Source of the DNA: Deltaproteobacteria bacterium
GTDB taxonomy: Bacteria; Desulfobacterota; Desulfuromonadia; Desulfuromonadales; JAAYDE01
Assembly (NCBI GenBank): GCA_017417085.1
Contig: JAFPZV010000219.1
Span: 1 to 23,604 of the forward strand
DNA length: 23,604 nucleotides
Direction: 5' to 3'
Shown: piece by piece, positions 13,801 to 22,163 of the stretch
Numbering within the stretch: position 1 is the first letter of the stretch
Layout of the letters: each line of letters starts with the position of its first letter
The notes under the pieces: model-generated
The model's input: only the letters and a program-made list of their open reading frames with translations
What the model was told of the DNA's origin: nothing
Databases searched by the model: none
Made by a program: the position numbers and the translations under genes

Positions 13801-16470
13801 CTAGCCCTTTTTCATCTCTTCTTCCAGTGCGCCATGGGCTGCCGCCAAACGGGCCACCGGAACCCTGAACGGCGAACAGGAAACATAGTTCAGGCCAATG
13901 CGATGGAAGAACTTGATGCTTTCAGGCTCGCCGCCATGCTCGCCGCAAATGCCGATCTTGAGGTTGGGGCGGGTCTTGCGTCCACGCTCGCAACCGATTT
14001 TGACCATCTCGCCCACACCCGTCTGATCGATGCTGATAAACGGATTGTGTTCATAGAGGTTGTGCTCCACATAGAAGGGCAGGAAATCGCCCGAATCGTC
14101 GCGGGAGAGGCCATAGGTCGTCTGGGTCAGGTCGTTGGTGCCGAAGGAGAAGAACTCGGCATCTTCTGCAATGCGATCCGCGATAAGGCAGGTACGGGGC
14201 AGCTCCACGCAGGCGCCTACCATGTATTTGATCTTGACGCCCAGGCGCTCCATGACCTCGGCGGCAACCTTGTCCGCCCGTTCTTTCAGCAAGTGCATTT
14301 CGTTATAGGTCGCAACCAGCGGCATCATGATCTCCGGAACCACGGTAAAGCCCTTGTCACGGGTCAGCTCGCAGGCAGCTTCAATGATCGCCTGCACCTG
14401 CATGTCGTAAATCTCGGGGAAGGTCATCCCCAGGCGGCAGCCACGATGTCCCAGCATCGGGTTGTTCTCATGCAGATGCTCGGCGATGGCTTTCACCTTG
14501 GGCAAAGGCATTCCCATGATTTCCGCCAGTTCTGCCATTTCGCGATCTTCCTGCGGCAGGAACTCGTTCAGCGGCGGATCCAGCAAGCGGATCATGACCG
14601 GAAGATCCTTCATTTCCACGAAAATATCGTAGTAATCCTGGCGCTGCATCGGCAGGATCTTGGCCAGTGCCTTCTGGCGTCCTTCGATATCCTCGGCCAT
14701 GATCATCTCGCGCATGGCGCGGATTCTCTCGCCCTGGAAGAACATGTGCTCGGTGCGTACCAGTCCAATGCCGTCGGCGCCAAAATTACGGGCCACCCGT
14801 GCATCTTTCGGCGTATCGGCGTTGGCGCGAACGCCCAGTTTCTTGTACTTGTCCACCCACGCCATGAGCGTGGCGAAGTCGCCGGTGATATCCGGCTGAA
14901 TGGTGGGAACCGCACCGCGCATAACCTCGCCGGTCGAGCCGTTGAGCGTAATGATGTCGCCTTCCTTGAAGATTTCGCCCTGGCGGTTGCTAAACTGTTT
15001 CTTCTGATAGTCCACCTTGATGTCGCTGCATCCAACCACGCAGCACTTGCCCATGCCGCGGGTTACCACCGCCGCATGCGAGGTCATGCCGCCGCGCGCC
15101 GTCAGAATGCCCTGTGCCGCATCCATGCCGTGGATATCTTCCGGGCTGGTCTCCAAACGCACCAGAACCACTTTCCGCTTCTCTGCCGCCGCGGCTTCCG
15201 CATCCTCCGCGGAAAAGACTATCGCGCCGCTGGCTGCTCCCGGAGAGGCGGGCAGTCCCTTGGCGATAACTTCCTTGGGCGCCTTGGGATCCAGCGAGGG
15301 ATGCAGCAGCTGGCCCAACTGGCTGGGGGACACCCGCAGGACGGCTTCCTTCTCGGAGATCAGACCCTCCTTCACCATATCCACCGCCACCTTGATGGCG
15401 GCCCGGGCGGTCCGTTTACCGTTACGGGTCTGCAGCATGAACAGTTTCTTCTTTTCGATGGTGAACTCGATGTCCTGCATGTCGCGATAGTGTTTTTCCA
15501 GCAGATCCTTGATCTTCACCAGCTGATCGTAGCTCTCCGGCATAACTTCCTGCAGCGAGGGCAGATCGCTTGCGCCGCCTTCCTTGTTGATCGGCTGCGG
15601 AGTACGAATGCCGGCCACCACGTCCTCGCCCTGGGCGTTGATCAAAAATTCGCCGTAGAAATATTTCTCGCCGGTGGCGGGATTGCGGGTAAAGGCAACG
15701 CCGGTGGCGCAGTCATCACCCATGTTGCCGAAGACCATTGCCTGCACGTTGACCGCAGTGCCCCAGTCCGCCGGAATGTTGTTGAGTTTGCGGTATACGA
15801 TGGCCCGGTGGTTCATCCAGGAACCAAAGACCGCGCCAATCGCGCCCCACAGAAGTTCCACAGGATCGCTCGGGAATTCCTGCCCCAGCGTTTCCTTGTA
15901 TTTTTCCTTGAACAGAACAACCAATTTTTTCAGATCTTCCGCATCCAGTTCCGTATCGGCCTGCACGCCCTTGGCCTGTTTGCATTCTTCAAGAATATTT
16001 TCCAGCAGATCGCGATCCATGCCCATAACCACGTCGGCATACATCTGGATGAAGCGCCTGTAGGCATCGTAGGCGAAACGAGGATCGCCCGTTTTCTCTA
16101 TCAGGCCTTTCACGGTCTTGTCGTTCAATCCCAGATTGAGTACGGTATCCATCATGCCCGGCATGGAAGCACGTGCGCCCGAGCGTACCGAAACCAGCAG
16201 GGGATTTTTCTCATCTCCGAACTTCTTGCCGGTCACCTTTTCCAGATGCGCCAGATTTTCCTGCAACTCCGCCTTCAAAGATGCCGGATAGTTGCGATTG
16301 TTCTTGTAGAATTCGGTGCAGACCTCCGTCGTGATGGTAAACCCAGGAGGAACCGGCAGACCGATAGCGGTCATTTCCGCCAGATTGGCCCCCTTGCCGC
16401 CGAGCAGCTCCCGCATGTTGCCATTGCCTTCCGCCTTGCCCTCACCAAAGAAATAGATAAACTTCGCCAT
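13801..16470 (-). CDS. ppdK: Pyruvate, phosphate dikinase
   Basis: PPDK interconverts pyruvate, ATP and phosphate with phosphoenolpyruvate, AMP and pyrophosphate. In anaerobes it serves gluconeogenesis or PPi-linked glycolysis. The 889-residue product is full length. The N-terminal nucleotide domain contains LLGGKGANLAEM (about 22-33) and SVRSGARASMPGMMDTVLNLG (shown here in part). The phosphohistidine loop GGMTSHAAVVTRG has His465. The C-terminal PEP/pyruvate barrel ends with GTNDLTQTTYG and GICGEHGGEP with catalytic Cys842. GAGGAGG lies about 7 nt before the ATG. It follows glyS by 72 bp, a gap with a small hairpin (16513-16527) and no terminator-like T-run. Confidence 0.97.
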   Translation of the reverse strand: MAKFIYFFGEGKAEGNGNMRELLGGKGANLAEMTAIGLPVPPGFTITTEVCTEFYKNNRNYPASLKAELQENLAHLEKVTGKKFGDEKNPLLVSVRSGARASMPGMMDTVLNLGLNDKTVKGLIEKTGDPRFAYDAYRRFIQMYADVVMGMDRDLLENILEECKQAKGVQADTELDAEDLKKLVVLFKEKYKETLGQEFPSDPVELLWGAIGAVFGSWMNHRAIVYRKLNNIPADWGTAVNVQAMVFGNMGDDCATGVAFTRNPATGEKYFYGEFLINAQGEDVVAGIRTPQPINKEGGASDLPSLQEVMPESYDQLVKIKDLLEKHYRDMQDIEFTIEKKKLFMLQTRNGKRTARAAIKVAVDMVKEGLISEKEAVLRVSPSQLGQLLHPSLDPKAPKEVIAKGLPASPGAASGAIVFSAEDAEAAAAEKRKVVLVRLETSPEDIHGMDAAQGILTARGGMTSHAAVVTRGMGKCCVVGCSDIKVDYQKKQFSNRQGEIFKEGDIITLNGSTGEVMRGAVPTIQPDITGDFATLMAWVDKYKKLGVRANADTPKDARVARNFGADGIGLVRTEHMFFQGERIRAMREMIMAEDIEGRQKALAKILPMQRQDYYDIFVEMKDLPVMIRLLDPPLNEFLPQEDREMAELAEIMGMPLPKVKAIAEHLHENNPMLGHRGCRLGMTFPEIYDMQVQAIIEAACELTRDKGFTVVPEIMMPLVATYNEMHLLKERADKVAAEVMERLGVKIKYMVGACVELPRTCLIADRIAEDAEFFSFGTNDLTQTTYGLSRDDSGDFLPFYVEHNLYEHNPFISIDQTGVGEMVKIGCERGRKTRPNLKIGICGEHGGEPESIKFFHRIGLNYVSCSPFRVPVARLAAAHGALEEEMKKG

Positions 16471-16512
16471 GGTTGTTCCTCCTCGAATGCTTTTTTCCTG
16501 AAAATGCGCTCC

Positions 16513-16527
16513 GCCCGTTTTACGGGC
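16513..16527. other. Small hairpin in the glyS-ppdK gap
   Basis: GCCCGT and ACGGGC (6-bp arms, 3-base loop) form a hairpin 16 bp beyond the glyS stop. No T-run follows on the minus strand, so it is not a convincing terminator. An mRNA-processing or stability role is only a possibility. Confidence 0.35.
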
Positions 16528-16542
16528 CCAATATGGATAAAT

Positions 16543-18624
16543 CTAAGAAGCACTTTCCGCCGTTATTTTGGAAAAATCGGCGATGCCTTCAAATAACCGT
16601 GCCACCATGGTCAGCAGCGCCAACCGATTGCCCCGAATCCGTTCGTCCGGATCCATCACCAGGACGCTCTCGAAAAAGCCGTCAACCAGAGGCCGCAATG
16701 AGGCGATCTTCTCCAATGCCGCACCATAGTCTCCGGCCCTGCGCAAATGCTGCACCTCTTCCCTGATGCCGTACAGAGCCCGATACAGTTTTTCCTCCGA
16801 CTCCGCGGCAAACAGATCCTCCGAAACTTCCGTTTCCACACCACCCTTGATGATGTTGACCACCCGCTTGAAGGCAACCGCCACCGGTTCATAATCGCGA
16901 GAGCTTTTCAGACGGGTCAGGGCTTCCACCCGGTGCAGAGCATCCAGGGGCCGATCGGCGTCCGCAGACAGCACCGCGGCCACAACATCCGCAGGAAATC
17001 CGCGGGTATTGACCAGAATATGGACCAGACGCTGCCGCAGGAAATCCAGAATGTCGGCAGCAACCTCCGCCGCCGGACGATTCAGTTTTTCCTTCAGCAG
17101 ACCGAGCGCCCGCTCCGTCAAGGCTCCCAGTGACAGGGGCATCTGCCGGTCAAGAACGATGCTCAAAATGCCGATGGCTCCGCGCCGCAGCGCAAAGGGA
17201 TCGGCCGCGCCCGTCGGCAGCAGCCCAACACTGAAGCAACCGCAAAGCGTATCCATCTTGTCGGCAATCGCCACACAGGCACCAACCGGACCGGAGGGCA
17301 AAGCGCCACCGGCCTGCACCGGCAGATAGTGCTCGTACACCGCAACGGCAACATCCCGATTCTCTCCCTCCAGCAGGGCATATTCGCGTCCCATGACACC
17401 CTGCAGTTCCGGAAACTCGAAGACCATCTGCGTTTCCAGATCACATTTGGCCAACAGAGCGGCCCGTTCCACCGCTTCGACATGTTCCGGAGCAAAGCGC
17501 CGCGCCAGCTCCACCGCCAGCTCCCGAATCCGCATGACCTTTTCATAACTGGTGCCCAGCTTTGCCTGGAACACCACATGCTTGAGCGCTTCCAGACGGC
17601 TCTCCAGTGGAACCTTCTGATCCTCTTTCCAGAAAAACATGGCGTCCGACAGGCGCGCCCGCAGAACCCGCTCGTTGCCGCGCTGCACTACCTCCGGATC
17701 GCGGGGCCGGGTATTGGCGATCGTAATGAAACGGGGCAGCAGACGCCCGGAATCATCCGTCAGCGTAAAATAGCGCTGGTTCTCTTTCATGGTGGTAATC
17801 AGCACCTCCGGCGGCAATTCCAGATATTTTTCCTCGAAACCGCCACAAATGGCGAACGGAAATTCCACCAGCAAAGACACCTCTTCCAGCAGATCCTCGT
17901 CCATGTTCAGGCTGGCGTTGAGCCGGGCAGCAATTGCCTCCACATCATGCCGGATGATCTCCTTGCGTTGCTGCGGATCGGGAATGACGAAATGTTCCTG
18001 GGCCTTGGCCAGATAATCCTCCAGCCCGGTGACGGTGAAGGCCTCCGGCGCCATGAAGCGATGTCCGAAGGACTGATTGCCGCTGGAAATCTCTCCGAAC
18101 GTGAAAGGAACGATTTCTCCGTCCAGCAGGGCGGTCAGCCAGTGAACAGGACGCACGAAACGGATGTCCAGATCCTTCCAGCGCATCGACTTTTTAAAGG
18201 GAATGGCATGAATCACCCGCAGAAAGATGTCGGGCAGCAGATCTTTCAGCTTCTGCCCTTCCAGCACCTTGTGCACGCACAGGTAGGGGCCCTTTGGCGT
18301 CTCGACGGTTTCCAGTTCGGAGACATCGACGCCGTTGGTTTTGGCAAAGCCCAGTGCCGCCTTGGTCGGTTTGCCTTCAGCATCGAAGGCGATTTTCGCC
18401 GGCGGTCCCGAAATGGACAGCTCCTGCCGTTCCTGTTCGGGAGCCGCTCCCTGCACCGCAATTGCCAGGCGCCTGGGGGTTGCAAAGGTCAGGATGGACT
18501 GGAAGGGGATACGTGCCGCCTCCAGTTCCTTGCGCAACAGTTCTTCCAGACTGAGACGCGCGGGTGCCAAAAAACTTGCGGGAATTTCTTCCGTGCCGAT
18601 TTCAAGAAATATTTCTGCACACAT
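16543..18624 (-). CDS. glyS: Glycyl-tRNA synthetase beta subunit
   Basis: GlyS is the tRNA-binding beta subunit of the bacterial alpha2beta2 glycyl-tRNA synthetase. The 693-residue length is typical. It begins [16 protein letters not shown], the family N-terminus. It contains [17 protein letters not shown] (about 146-162), [47 protein letters not shown] and [13 protein letters not shown], followed by the C-terminal anticodon-binding-like helical domain. The start ATG lies 6 bp after the glyQ stop, so the two subunits should be made in a coupled way. The stop is TAG at 16543-16545. There is no frameshift. Confidence 0.97.
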   Translation of the reverse strand: [693 protein letters not shown]

Positions 18625-18630
18625 GAGATC

Positions 18631-19500
18631 TCAACCCTTCATGAGGGGAAAACCCAGCTTCTCCCGCTGGGCCACATATCCTTCGGCGCACAGCCGGGCC
18701 AGATTGCGCACCCGACCGATGTAGTGGGCACGTTCCGTGACCGAAATGGCGCCGCGGGAATCCAGCAGATTGAAGGAATGGGAACATTTCAGAACAAAAT
18801 CGTAGGCGGGAAGCACCAGCTCCCGCTTGACCAGCCGGATGCATTCCCGTTCGAACATGTCGAACAGCTGGAACAGCATCGCGGTATCGGCTTCTTCAAA
18901 GTTGTAGGTGGAAAACTCCACCTCGCTCTGATGGTGGATGTCGCCGTAACGTATCCCCTTGGTCCACTCCAGATCGTAGACATTGTCCACACCCTGAAGA
19001 TACATGGCGATCCGTTCGCAGCCGTAGGTGATTTCCGAGGCGACCGGCTTCAGATCGATGCCGCCGGCCTGCTGGAAATAGGTGAACTGGGTGATCTCCA
19101 TGCCGTCCAGCCAAACTTCCCAGCCCAGGCCCCACGCGCCCAATGTCGGCGACTCCCAGTCGTCCTCCACAAAGCGGATATCATGCTCGGCGGGATCCAC
19201 CCCGAAACTCCTCAGGGAATCCAGGTAGAGATCCTGAATATTCAAAGGGGACGGTTTCAGAATGGCCTGAAACTGGTAGTAGTGCTGCAGGCGGTTGGGA
19301 TTTTCGCCATAGCGCCCGTCAGTCGGTCTGCGGGAAGGTTCCACATAGGCTGCCCGCCATGGTTCGGGGCCAAGCACCCGCAGAAATGTGGCGGGATTGA
19401 AGGTCCCCGCGCCTTTTTCCATATCGTAGGGCTGCTGGATGACACATCCCTGCTTTGCCCAGTACGTTTGCAACGCCAAAATAAGTTCCTGAAAAGTCAC
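18631..19500 (-). CDS. glyQ: Glycyl-tRNA synthetase alpha subunit
   Basis: GlyQ is the catalytic class II subunit that activates glycine. I chose the GTG at 19498-19500, which gives 289 residues starting (M)[18 protein letters not shown] as in other GlyQ proteins; GAGG lies 4-5 nt upstream. An open frame to 19578 adds 26 non-family residues. Diagnostic stretches are [21 protein letters not shown] (shown in part), [51 protein letters not shown] and [20 protein letters not shown], all uninterrupted. The 181 bp upstream, up to the AAA-ATPase stop, hold a candidate promoter and an inverted repeat. Confidence 0.97.
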   Translation of the reverse strand: MTFQELILALQTYWAKQGCVIQQPYDMEKGAGTFNPATFLRVLGPEPWRAAYVEPSRRPTDGRYGENPNRLQHYYQFQAILKPSPLNIQDLYLDSLRSFGVDPAEHDIRFVEDDWESPTLGAWGLGWEVWLDGMEITQFTYFQQAGGIDLKPVASEITYGCERIAMYLQGVDNVYDLEWTKGIRYGDIHHQSEVEFSTYNFEEADTAMLFQLFDMFERECIRLVKRELVLPAYDFVLKCSHSFNLLDSRGAISVTERAHYIGRVRNLARLCAEGYVAQREKLGFPLMKG

Positions 19501-19571
19501 AACGCCTCGAAACGCGGCTTTCTGTCTTTCACAGCGCCGCTTGAAAGAGATTGAAAAAATGCTGCCACCTA

Positions 19572-19608
19572 TTGGCAATGAACTCCAACGAACAAATTAC
19601 ATTGCCAA
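19572..19608. repeat. Inverted repeat upstream of glyQ (possible operator or hairpin)
   Basis: TTGGCAATG (19572-19580) and CATTGCCAA (19600-19608) are perfect 9-bp inverted arms with a 19-bp spacer. They lie about 70-110 bp before the glyQ GTG and overlap the candidate -10 region. The arms could be half-sites for a dimeric repressor or form an mRNA stem. Confidence 0.5.
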
Positions 19609-19627
19609 GATTCTCATGTCATGTCAA
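19596..19627 (-). promoter_or_regulatory. Candidate promoter for glyQ-glyS-ppdK
   Basis: A perfect TTGACA (19622-19627, minus strand) is followed after 20 bp by TGTAAT (19596-19601), a 5/6 match to the -10 box. The spacing is longer than the optimal 17 bp, so the call is weak. It is supported by its position between an accessory gene and glyQ. Confidence 0.35.
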
Positions 19628-19681
19628 CTTCAAGGTGGGAATAAACAAGAGCGACGGTACTTCCAAACTGAAAGGCTTTGC

Positions 19682-21268
19682 TCATGCGCCCTCTCCTTCC
19701 AAGGCTTCAATCCCCACAACCTGACGTTTCCGCGCGTCGGCCACAACAACCGCGGCGCTGACCGCGCGTTGATCGGTATCATAGGGTTTTGCATAGCCGC
19801 GCTCACCGATCTGCCGCAGGCCTTCGGTTTTCAGCCGCTCTATCTCCTCCTCCGTATGGGCCAGCTTGAACTCCAGCACCACAACCCGCTCCGGAAACAT
19901 TATGACCAGATCGCTTCGCCCCCGGCAGGTATGCAGTTCTCCATTGGCGCTGATCCCCGCGCCGCGCAGAAGCATCAGAAACAGCGCCCGGTAGAGCGAT
20001 TCGCTCTGTTTCGTGAAATCTTCGTAGGGAATGCCCGCAAGCGCCGTGTTATAGAGGCTGAGCGCCTCGCCGATGTTTCCGGCCTTCAGTGCGCGCCAGA
20101 GTTTGGAGCCGATGGCGGTGTAACCTTTAACGTGATAGACATTTTCGAGGTACATCTTCGAGATGGAATCCAGTACCTCGCGGTTTGGGTAGTCCAGCGT
20201 AAGGGTCTGCCCCTCCCACTTCTCGATGGTCAGATAGCCGCTCTGGTACAGAAAACTCTCCGGACGCGCACGCTCAATCTCCTGACTGTCCGCAAGGTCC
20301 TGATCCACCTCAAGATGACGGTAGGATTCCGGATCCTGAATGGCATGCTGTTTCATGTACTCCACGATAAAGGATGGAGAACCGGATTTATACCAGTGAT
20401 TTTCAAATCTTTTTTCCGAGAAGAAATTCAAAATCGAGAAAGGGTTGTAAAGCCTCGTTATCCCGTCAAAGCAGAAACCGTCGTAATACTCTTCCATCCG
20501 TTCCAACAGGTTCTCCCGCGCCAGTTTCATCTTCCTGGCCGTAGCATCAATCCATAGGGGAAAATTTGACTCAAGTTCGGGTTGCGTGTACCCCACAATG
20601 TCGCCGTACTGTGCACTCATGGAGATATCCCGCAAGTTGTTCATGGCGGAGAAGACCCCCATCTTGCTGAGCTTCGAAATACCTGTCAGAAAAACAAAGC
20701 GCAGATACTCGTCGCAGCCTTTCAGCACAGTGTAAAAAGATCGCAGCACCAGACGCATCGCTTCGGCCGCTTTGATATTGCCGATGTTGTCAAGAATGGG
20801 TTTGTCGTACTCATCGATCAGCACAACCACAGGACCATGAGCTTTATAAAGGCTGCGGAGAAGTTCTTGGAGTTTGTTACTGTTGGACCGGCTGGAAAGA
20901 GTTATGTCCGAATCTTCGGCACGCCACATCAGGCTTTGCTCAAGAGAGCGGGCAAACAGCGAAGTATCCGTCGTATCCATTATGCTCATGTCCAGACGCA
21001 GAACCGGAGCGGGATTTTGCGCCTGCCGCTCCACCCAGTCCTGAGCGACAAGACCTTTAAAAAGCTCCACCTTGCCGCTGAACATGGCGTCGAGCGTCGA
21101 GATGGTGAGAGATTTGCCGAAACGACGTGGACGCGAAAGGAAGTAGCGTCTGCCGTTTTGAATCAGTTCGAGAAGTTGCCCGGTTTTATCGACATAGAGG
21201 AAATCCTCATGTCGCAGCATGGAAAAATTCTGTATCCCGATGGGAAGGGTTTGAAGAGCTTCGTTCAT
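19682..21268 (-). CDS. AAA-ATPase-like protein with C-terminal PD-(D/E)XK nuclease-like domain (accessory)
   Basis: The 528-residue protein belongs to the widespread family with an N-terminal AAA-ATPase-like domain and a C-terminal DUF1703/PD-(D/E)XK-like domain. It opens LPIGIQNFSMLRHEDFLYVDKTG. The P-loop-like RPRRFGKS (46-53) lacks the usual first Gly. The Walker B VVVLIDEYDKP is at 147-157 and FLTGISKLSKMGVFSAMNNL at about 193-212. The C-terminal part has GRSDLVIMFPERVVVLEFKL with Asp453, Glu466 and Lys468 of a nuclease core, then LRQIGERGYAKPY as the QxxxxxY helix. All key residues are intact. The function of the family is not established; it is often present in many copies and variable between strains. 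The start has AGGAAGG upstream. It sits between recO and glyQ, which are adjacent in many relatives. Confidence 0.92.
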   Translation of the reverse strand: MNEALQTLPIGIQNFSMLRHEDFLYVDKTGQLLELIQNGRRYFLSRPRRFGKSLTISTLDAMFSGKVELFKGLVAQDWVERQAQNPAPVLRLDMSIMDTTDTSLFARSLEQSLMWRAEDSDITLSSRSNSNKLQELLRSLYKAHGPVVVLIDEYDKPILDNIGNIKAAEAMRLVLRSFYTVLKGCDEYLRFVFLTGISKLSKMGVFSAMNNLRDISMSAQYGDIVGYTQPELESNFPLWIDATARKMKLARENLLERMEEYYDGFCFDGITRLYNPFSILNFFSEKRFENHWYKSGSPSFIVEYMKQHAIQDPESYRHLEVDQDLADSQEIERARPESFLYQSGYLTIEKWEGQTLTLDYPNREVLDSISKMYLENVYHVKGYTAIGSKLWRALKAGNIGEALSLYNTALAGIPYEDFTKQSESLYRALFLMLLRGAGISANGELHTCRGRSDLVIMFPERVVVLEFKLAHTEEEIERLKTEGLRQIGERGYAKPYDTDQRAVSAAVVVADARKRQVVGIEALEGEGA

Positions 21269-21305
21269 AGCGCATTTCCTTCCTGTGTTTCAAGGCGGCA
21301 CACTG

Positions 21306-21418
21306 CCTGACGTTTTTCCGTATCAGATCACCGCGGCGTTCACCACACGCGGATCGGCGTCGTGGGACTGTGTGTAAACGCGTTCCGCAATCCGCTGTAG
21401 GCAAGCGGGATCCTTTCG
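21306..21418 (-). pseudogene. Decayed 3' fragment of a second AAA-ATPase/PD-(D/E)XK gene
   Basis: On the minus strand the frame directly after the recO stop reads RKDPAC, then LQRIAERVYTQSHDADPRVV and NAAVI before a TGA at 21323-21325. This aligns without gaps to residues 484-508 of the neighbouring intact protein (LRQIGERGYAKPYDTDQRAV, SAAVV), with 12 of 25 residues identical by my count. Nucleotide similarity continues past the stop to a shared CCTGACGTTT (21306-21315, matching 19720-19729). The fragment has lost everything upstream, has a premature stop and carries small indels. It is a relic of the same family, diverged rather than a recent copy. Confidence 0.72.
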
Positions 21419-22162
21419 TTACACCGCCCCCATCAGTGCAAGCGATTTGGGCACAAAGCGCAGGTGATGACGCACAAGCGGCGTTACAATCAGCCGCGCT
21501 TCCTGGAGCGTCTGCGTTCCAAAATGAAAACCGTCAAACACCGTGAAGGGAACCTGCAGTGATCGAAACAGCGTTCCCAGCGTCACAAGACTCACCGTGC
21601 GCCCATTCAGCGCGGATTTCGCGCAGAACGGGCACAGGGCGCCCCCGGGAATATCCACATGCACCGTCTCCGCCGTCAACGGCGCGCCGCAACGGCAGCA
21701 GGCGGAAAGCCTCGGCGCGTAGCCGCACAGCGACAGCAGGCGCAGTTCCAGAAGCAGCCGGACTTCGGGACTGGCCGGGAACTGTTCGAGATGTCCCAAA
21801 AAGGCATGCAGCATCGCAAAGATTTCGGGATAGGGCTCGCCTTCCGCGCACAGGCCTTCCACCAGTTCACAACCGTAGGAGGCAAGTGTTATCACCTCCA
21901 AATCCCGGCGCAATTCCAGATGAAGAAACCGCATCTGCGCCTCCTGCAGCGTCAGAAGGCCGCCGCGGCTGGCATCGCTCCAGCTCAGCTCCACCTCGGC
22001 CAAAGGCTCCAACCGTCCGCCGAAACGGCGGCGGCTGCGGCGGGCATTGTGGGCAAAGCCCCGCAGAAGGCCAGCATCCTGGCTGAAAAACGTAACTATA
22101 AGATCGGCCTCCCCATAGAAAAGAATCCGGAAAATGATGGCGGGGCTGCTGCAGCGAAGCAT
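21419..22162 (-). CDS. recO: DNA repair protein RecO
   Basis: RecO loads RecA onto SSB-coated single-stranded DNA in the RecFOR pathway and anneals complementary strands. The 247-residue product has an N-terminal OB-fold segment (FRILFYGEADLIVTFFSQDAG, about 11-31, shown in part), a helical middle and a zinc site made by CCRC (155-158) and CPFC (177-180). The ATG is 1 bp from the mgtE TGA with no clear RBS, so translation is probably coupled to mgtE. The stop TAA at 21419-21421 is followed immediately, in frame, by the AAA-ATPase relic. The last residues (KSLALMGAV) look normal, so recO itself seems undamaged. Confidence 0.94.
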   Translation of the reverse strand: MLRCSSPAIIFRILFYGEADLIVTFFSQDAGLLRGFAHNARRSRRRFGGRLEPLAEVELSWSDASRGGLLTLQEAQMRFLHLELRRDLEVITLASYGCELVEGLCAEGEPYPEIFAMLHAFLGHLEQFPASPEVRLLLELRLLSLCGYAPRLSACCRCGAPLTAETVHVDIPGGALCPFCAKSALNGRTVSLVTLGTLFRSLQVPFTVFDGFHFGTQTLQEARLIVTPLVRHHLRFVPKSLALMGAV

Positions 22163-22163
22163 T

